Of a stretch of 64,000 nucleotides of DNA, positions 60,962 through 64,000 are shown one piece after another. Numbering within the stretch: the stretch's first letter is position 1; each line of letters starts with the position of its first letter. The stretch is from Actinopolyspora lacussalsi subsp. righensis (GTDB lineage: Bacteria; Actinomycetota; Actinomycetes; Mycobacteriales; Pseudonocardiaceae), in the NCBI RefSeq assembly GCF_900116555.1, contig NZ_FPAT01000004.1, forward strand, positions 248,001 to 312,000. The letters run 5' to 3'. Made by a program: the position numbers and the translations under genes. The notes under the pieces were generated by a model, which saw only the letters and a list, made by a program, of their open reading frames with translations, was not told where the DNA came from and ran no database searches.

Positions 60962-61885
60962 GTGTCCACCAGCGGCGGATTGAACCGGGTTGCGGTCGTG
61001 GTCAACACGCTGTCCCGGACCGGAAGCATCGCTTACACGCAGGCCGTGCGGAGCCTGACGGAACTGGGAGTCCCGTTGGGTATCACCTATCCGCTCCGGG
61101 ACCCGGCGCGGCTGGTGGAGACGGTACGGGCCGCCATCGACGACGAGCACGACTTCGTGATCATCGGTGGTGGTGACGGCACGATCAGCTCGGTGGTCGA
61201 CGTGCTCGCCCACACAGGTGTTCCGATGGGACTGCTGCCGCTGGGCACGGCGAACGATTTCGCCCGCACCCTGGAGATCCCGACCGAGATCGAGAAAGCG
61301 TGCGAGACCATCGCACGAGGCAAGATCGTCGACATCGACCTCGGACTGTGCGGCAACAACTACTACGCGAACCGGGCCTCGGTCGGTATCGGCTCGAACG
61401 TCGCCACCGCCATGTCCCCCAAGCTGAAGAAGCTCGTGGGCTCACTGGCCTATCCGGTGGCATCGGCTCGGGGTTTCATGCGACACCGGCCGTTCCCCGC
61501 ACGGCTCACCTTCCCCGACGGGGATCACCCGACGAAGGAGTTCAACAGCCTGCTGCAGGTCTCCGTGGCCAACGGTCGCTACTTCGGCGGGGGCCAGCTC
61601 GCCGTGTTCGACTCCGGCATCGACGACAGTACGCTGGACGTGACGGTGATCAAACACGGCAACATCCGCGAGCTGGCCACTGTGGCACGGAACTTCAAGA
61701 GCACGAAGCTGCTGGAAACCGATCAGGCGGAGCACATCCGCACCAGGCGAATGCGGCTGGAGACGACTCCGAACATGCCGATCAACATCGACGGTGAACT
61801 CGTCGCGGGAACTCCGAGGGACTTCTCGGTGGCTCGGAACGCACTGCACGTGGTCGTGCCGCAGGACTGGGTGGACGGTGGGTGA
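60962..61885 (+). CDS. diacylglycerol kinase catalytic-domain (YegS/DgkB-like lipid kinase)
   Basis: A 307-residue lipid kinase. Seen: VVVNTLSRTGSIAY, the ATP motif IGGGDGTISSVVD at residues 69-81, MGLLPLGTANDFARTL (the second conserved block), and VANGRYFGGGQLAVFDSGID. It phosphorylates diacylglycerol, ceramide-like lipid or another membrane alcohol at the membrane; no membrane helix of its own. GTG at 60962 has GGGAG 5 bp upstream; GTG at 60959 is in frame but too close. Confidence 0.9.
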   Translation: MSTSGGLNRVAVVVNTLSRTGSIAYTQAVRSLTELGVPLGITYPLRDPARLVETVRAAIDDEHDFVIIGGGDGTISSVVDVLAHTGVPMGLLPLGTANDFARTLEIPTEIEKACETIARGKIVDIDLGLCGNNYYANRASVGIGSNVATAMSPKLKKLVGSLAYPVASARGFMRHRPFPARLTFPDGDHPTKEFNSLLQVSVANGRYFGGGQLAVFDSGIDDSTLDVTVIKHGNIRELATVARNFKSTKLLETDQAEHIRTRRMRLETTPNMPINIDGELVAGTPRDFSVARNALHVVVPQDWVDGG

Positions 61886-62011
61886 GGACGGGCGAGTCGC
61901 ACGGGCCCGAAAGCAACCGGTTACGACGTTCCGGAACCGCGTTCGGTCCGCACGACCACACGCCGTACTCCCGCCCCACGACATACCGGTGAGGAACAAC
62001 CGCCGTTGACG

Positions 62012-62203
62012 ATGTGGAACTACAGCAACGCCCCGCGATGCACGGTGTGCGCACACCGCGCGATCATCACCAAACAGCAGGCACAGACCCTGGTCAACTC
62101 CACCGAGGGCAGGTTGGTCGCCTACCAGTGCCCGATCGAGTTGTCGAGCTGGCACGTCTGGGCACCGGAGTTCGAACGGGCCGACCAAGGTGGGTCCGAA
62201 TAG
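62012..62203 (+). CDS. small zinc-binding-like protein
   Basis: A 63-residue protein: WNYSNAPRCTVCAHRAIITK, AEQ-type helix QAQTLVNSTEGRLVAYQCP, then WHVWAPEFERAD. The C-x-x-C at residues 10-13, a distal Cys and His (YQC...WHVW) match short treble-clef-like proteins widespread in actinobacteria and their phages. Function unknown. ATG at 62012 or TTG at 62006; GAGG lies about 12-18 bp upstream. Confidence 0.65.
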   Translation: MWNYSNAPRCTVCAHRAIITKQQAQTLVNSTEGRLVAYQCPIELSSWHVWAPEFERADQGGSE

Positions 62204-62230
62204 GACCCCCGCCGCGCGGAGGTCGATCGG

Positions 62231-62254
62231 CGTCGATTTCTCGCGAAATCGCCG
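62231..62254 (+). repeat. P palindrome, copy P9
   Basis: CGTCGATTTCTCGCGAAATC at 62231-62250 followed by GCCG; it is identical to P10 over 24 bases. Located 28 bp after the small gene's stop. Confidence 0.88.
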
Positions 62255-62281
62255 GGTCGATGGGCAGCACGGCGCGGGTGG

Positions 62282-62305
62282 CGTCGATTTCTCGCGAAAT
62301 CGCCG
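62282..62305 (+). repeat. P palindrome, copy P10
   Basis: Second of a closely spaced pair (51 bp from P9), same 24-base sequence, core ATTTC-TCGC-GAAAT. It directly precedes repeat A5. Confidence 0.88.
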
Positions 62306-62321
62306 CGCCGGAACAACGCAG

Positions 62322-62486
62322 GGCGAACTCCCACCACGCCCGCAAGCCGCACTCCGACCATCCCGGCGGTCGGCACCGCCGCGGGTTCTCGCGTGCGGCT
62401 CTCGCGAGGAAGGCCCGACGTTGTGTAGGTCACTACCCGATGTCGGGCCTCCCCGGAGCGAGAGCCGTGCGAGAGGTTCCGCCACT
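62322..62486 (-). repeat. A-type structured repeat, copy A5
   Basis: Reverse orientation: GGGCGAACTCCCACCACGCC, GGCACCGCCGCGGGTTCTCG, hairpin arms GGCTCTCGCGAGGAAGGCCC and GTCGGGCCTCC...GAGAGCC, loop GTAGGTCACTAC, ending GAGGTTCCGCCA. It fills the rest of the 315-bp gap 62204-62518 between convergent genes; with P9 and P10 no space for a gene remains. Confidence 0.85.
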
Positions 62487-62518
62487 TCAGCCACCTCGCC
62501 CAGCCGAGATGGCGAACT

Positions 62519-63247
62519 CTAGACGAGTTCGAAGGCGACGGCGTGCTCGGTGCCGAAGGAGGCCCCCGCCTCGGCGGTGGTGCGGTGCAGGAAGTCGCGG
62601 GCCATGTCCTCCGGTGCCTGCTCGGTCAGTGCCGCCAGATAGTTGGCGTGCGCGGCCAGCGACCCCACCGCCCGGTCGAGGGTCGGGCCGACGTCGACAG
62701 CGTGCGTGGGGTGCGGTGATCCGGCCACCGCGATCCGACGCACCCCCTTCCAGGGGTGCAGCCCCGCCTCGGTGACGAGCTCGGGAAAGATCCAGCGGTT
62801 GCCGGCATCGCCGACGGCGTCCAGCGCGGCACGCCCCACGGCACGGTGGTCCGGGCTGTTCCAGCCGCCGAATCCCCAGCGGTCGTAGTGGTTGAACGTG
62901 ATCACCAGGTCCGGACGCACTTCACGTATCCCGCGCGCCAGGTCTCGCCGCAGCGCGGTACCCGACTCGATGACGCCGTCCCGGTGATCGAGGAAACGCA
63001 CGTCGTGCACTCCGACCAGGGCGGCACTCTCGCGCTGTTCCCGTTCGCGCAGCGGCCCGGCCTCTTCGGGAGGAACTCCGTCGATCCCGGCCTCTCCCCG
63101 GGAGGCCAGCAGGTAGCTGACCTCGTGCCCCGCATCGGTCCAGCTCGCCACCGCCGCACAGGCGGCGAACTCCACGTCGTCCGGATGCGCCACGATCACC
63201 AGCGCACGCTGCCAGTCGGTCGGCATTGGTTCGAGCGACTCGGTCAT
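62519..63247 (-). CDS. PIG-L/LmbE-family deacetylase
   Basis: A 242-residue zinc-dependent N-acetyl-sugar deacetylase-type protein. The signature AHPDDVE (residues 20-26) gives the first metal ligands; SPDHRAVGRAALD provides the later His. Length and the GIDGVPPEEAGPLREREQ segment resemble mycothiol-related or general BshB-like members, but MshB itself cannot be claimed. ATG at 63247 precedes the AHPDD strand closely; upstream codons run into the P11/P12 repeats and are not conserved. Confidence 0.88.
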   Translation of the reverse strand: MTESLEPMPTDWQRALVIVAHPDDVEFAACAAVASWTDAGHEVSYLLASRGEAGIDGVPPEEAGPLREREQRESAALVGVHDVRFLDHRDGVIESGTALRRDLARGIREVRPDLVITFNHYDRWGFGGWNSPDHRAVGRAALDAVGDAGNRWIFPELVTEAGLHPWKGVRRIAVAGSPHPTHAVDVGPTLDRAVGSLAAHANYLAALTEQAPEDMARDFLHRTTAEAGASFGTEHAVAFELV

Positions 63248-63298
63248 GAAACCCCCATCCTCGGCCAAGAGCCGACGAGAAGCTCTCGGGTTGTCGGG

Positions 63299-63396
63299 TG
63301 CGGCGGTGTGGCCACGTGGGCGTCGATTTCCCACGAAATTGTCGATCCGGTGCGGCGGTGTGGCCACGTGGACGTCGATTTCCCACGAAATCGCCG
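63299..63396 (+). repeat. 52-bp tandem duplication carrying P palindromes P11 and P12
   Basis: TGCGGCGGTGTGGCCACGTG begins at 63299 and again at 63351, each followed by a P palindrome (63321-63344 and 63373-63396; core ATTTC-CCAC-GAAAT). The units differ at four positions or fewer over the aligned part. The array lies between the PIG-L start and the end of the next minus-strand gene. Confidence 0.85.
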
Positions 63397-63409
63397 GGGC
63401 ATCTCTCGA

Positions 63410-64000
63410 CTAACCAAGGTCGCGGGCGAGTGCCCGTCCGGCGCTACGGCCCGAGAACACGCAGCCACCGAGGAAAGTCCCCTCCAGCGCGTTGTAACCG
63501 TGCACCCCGCCGCCGCCGAATCCCGCGACCTCACCGGCGGCGTAGAGCCCCTCGAACGCGGAGCCGTCGGGTCGCATCACCTGGGAATCCAAATTGGTCT
63601 CCAGCCCGCCCAGGGTCTTGCGGGTGAGCAATCGGAGCCGCACCGCGATCAGCGGCCCGTTGCCGTTGTCCAGCAGCCCGTGCGGCGTGGCAACGCGGAT
63701 CGCCCTGTCGCTGATGAACCTCCGTGCGGCGCGGATCGCCGAGACCTGCATGTCCTTGCCGTAAGGGCGGCTCATCTCGGCGTCGCGGGCCGCCACCCGC
63801 TCCCGCACGGCACGGGGATCCAGCAGCGACTCACCGGTGAGCTCGTTCATGCCGTCGACCAGGTCACGCAGGTTGTCCCGCACCACGAAGTCGACGCCGC
63901 GGCGCTTGAACGCCTCGACCGGACCGGGAGCTCCCTTGCGCACCCTGGACAGCAGCTTGCGCGGGCTCTTGTCCGTCAGGTCGGGGTTCTGCTCCGAACC
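63410..64000 (-). CDS. FAD-binding dehydrogenase, C-terminal part (runs off the right edge)
   Basis: The last 196 residues of an FAD-dependent oxidoreductase of the fumarate-reductase/3-ketosteroid-dehydrogenase fold. Seen: GGLETNLDSQVMRPDGSAFE, GLYAAGEVAGFGGGGVHGYN and ALEGTFLGGCVFSGRSAGRA, the C-terminal FAD-binding block, which closely resembles M. tuberculosis Rv0785-type FAD-binding dehydrogenases. The N-terminal half and start lie outside the window. Substrate unknown. Confidence 0.85.
   Translation of the reverse strand, partial: GSEQNPDLTDKSPRKLLSRVRKGAPGPVEAFKRRGVDFVVRDNLRDLVDGMNELTGESLLDPRAVRERVAARDAEMSRPYGKDMQVSAIRAARRFISDRAIRVATPHGLLDNGNGPLIAVRLRLLTRKTLGGLETNLDSQVMRPDGSAFEGLYAAGEVAGFGGGGVHGYNALEGTFLGGCVFSGRSAGRALARDLG

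Noticed and set aside
59126-61213. A 695-codon minus-strand frame across permease copy 2
   Set aside because: Antisense shadow of the permease; a similar shadow opposes copy 1, as expected from the duplication.

Overview
The window is chromosomal DNA from a high-GC Gram-positive actinobacterium. The base composition is strongly GC-rich, with many GTG starts and some TTG starts. The gene content is actinobacterial: a mycothiol-dependent maleylpyruvate-isomerase-type protein, an HBHA-like adhesin beside a DUF2516 membrane protein, DUF2505, an AccA1/AccD1/FadE19-type cluster, and a PaaZ-ABCDE operon. Several proteins have their closest remembered relatives in Pseudonocardiales and mycobacteria; a Saccharopolyspora- or Actinopolyspora-like organism is my best inference, not a proven assignment. 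No rRNA, complete insertion sequence, integrase or CRISPR array is visible.

Layout. 0.2-8 kb: SDR oxidoreductase, a trypsin-fold protein lacking the usual Ser, murB, DUF2505, an MDMPI-fold protein, then an Xre regulator/HBHA/DUF2516/hydrolase run; this order resembles the Rv0474-Rv0482 neighbourhood of M. tuberculosis. 8-21 kb: small enzymes and regulators, DUF445, a DapC-type aminotransferase, a sigma factor coupled to a beta-sandwich-like partner, a MocR/YczE divergent pair, a PP2C-like protein and CorA, then a short decayed patch with two gene relics. 21-26 kb: cytochrome P450, a Glu-Asp-Phe tRNA operon, a gamma-butyrolactone-receptor-like TetR, and a CsoR-box copper chaperone. 26.3-28.5 kb: a more AT-rich patch with a candidate small RNA and a duplicated-domain protein of unknown function. 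28.5-36 kb: a leucine/branched-chain acyl-CoA cluster (acyl-CoA dehydrogenase, biotin-dependent carboxylase alpha and beta chains, divergent TetR). 36-47 kb: cytochrome oxidase subunit I, a translationally coupled pair resembling a phage replication module, MFS transporter, aldo-keto reductase, FAD monooxygenase, YigZ/IMPACT, and an Spo0M-like protein. 47-56.5 kb: a phenylacetate regulon, with paaZ-A-B-C-D-E on one strand and paaI-paaK-TetR divergent from it, sharing two TetR-type operators. 56.5-64 kb: two near-identical APC permeases, a diacylglycerol-kinase-like protein, a PIG-L deacetylase and the end of an FAD dehydrogenase.

The most unusual feature is not a gene. The intergenic DNA carries three interspersed repeat families: (P) twelve copies of a 20-24 bp palindrome with core ATTTC-(4 nt)-GAAAT; (A) five full copies plus end fragments of a roughly 130-165 bp element that folds into a long hairpin; and (B) two copies, 88 of 89 nt identical, of another folded element. 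A and B share a GTAG...CTAC loop. Most A and B copies lie between convergent genes, often next to P palindromes; one A copy sits between paaB and paaC inside the paa operon. No mobilising enzyme is present in the window.
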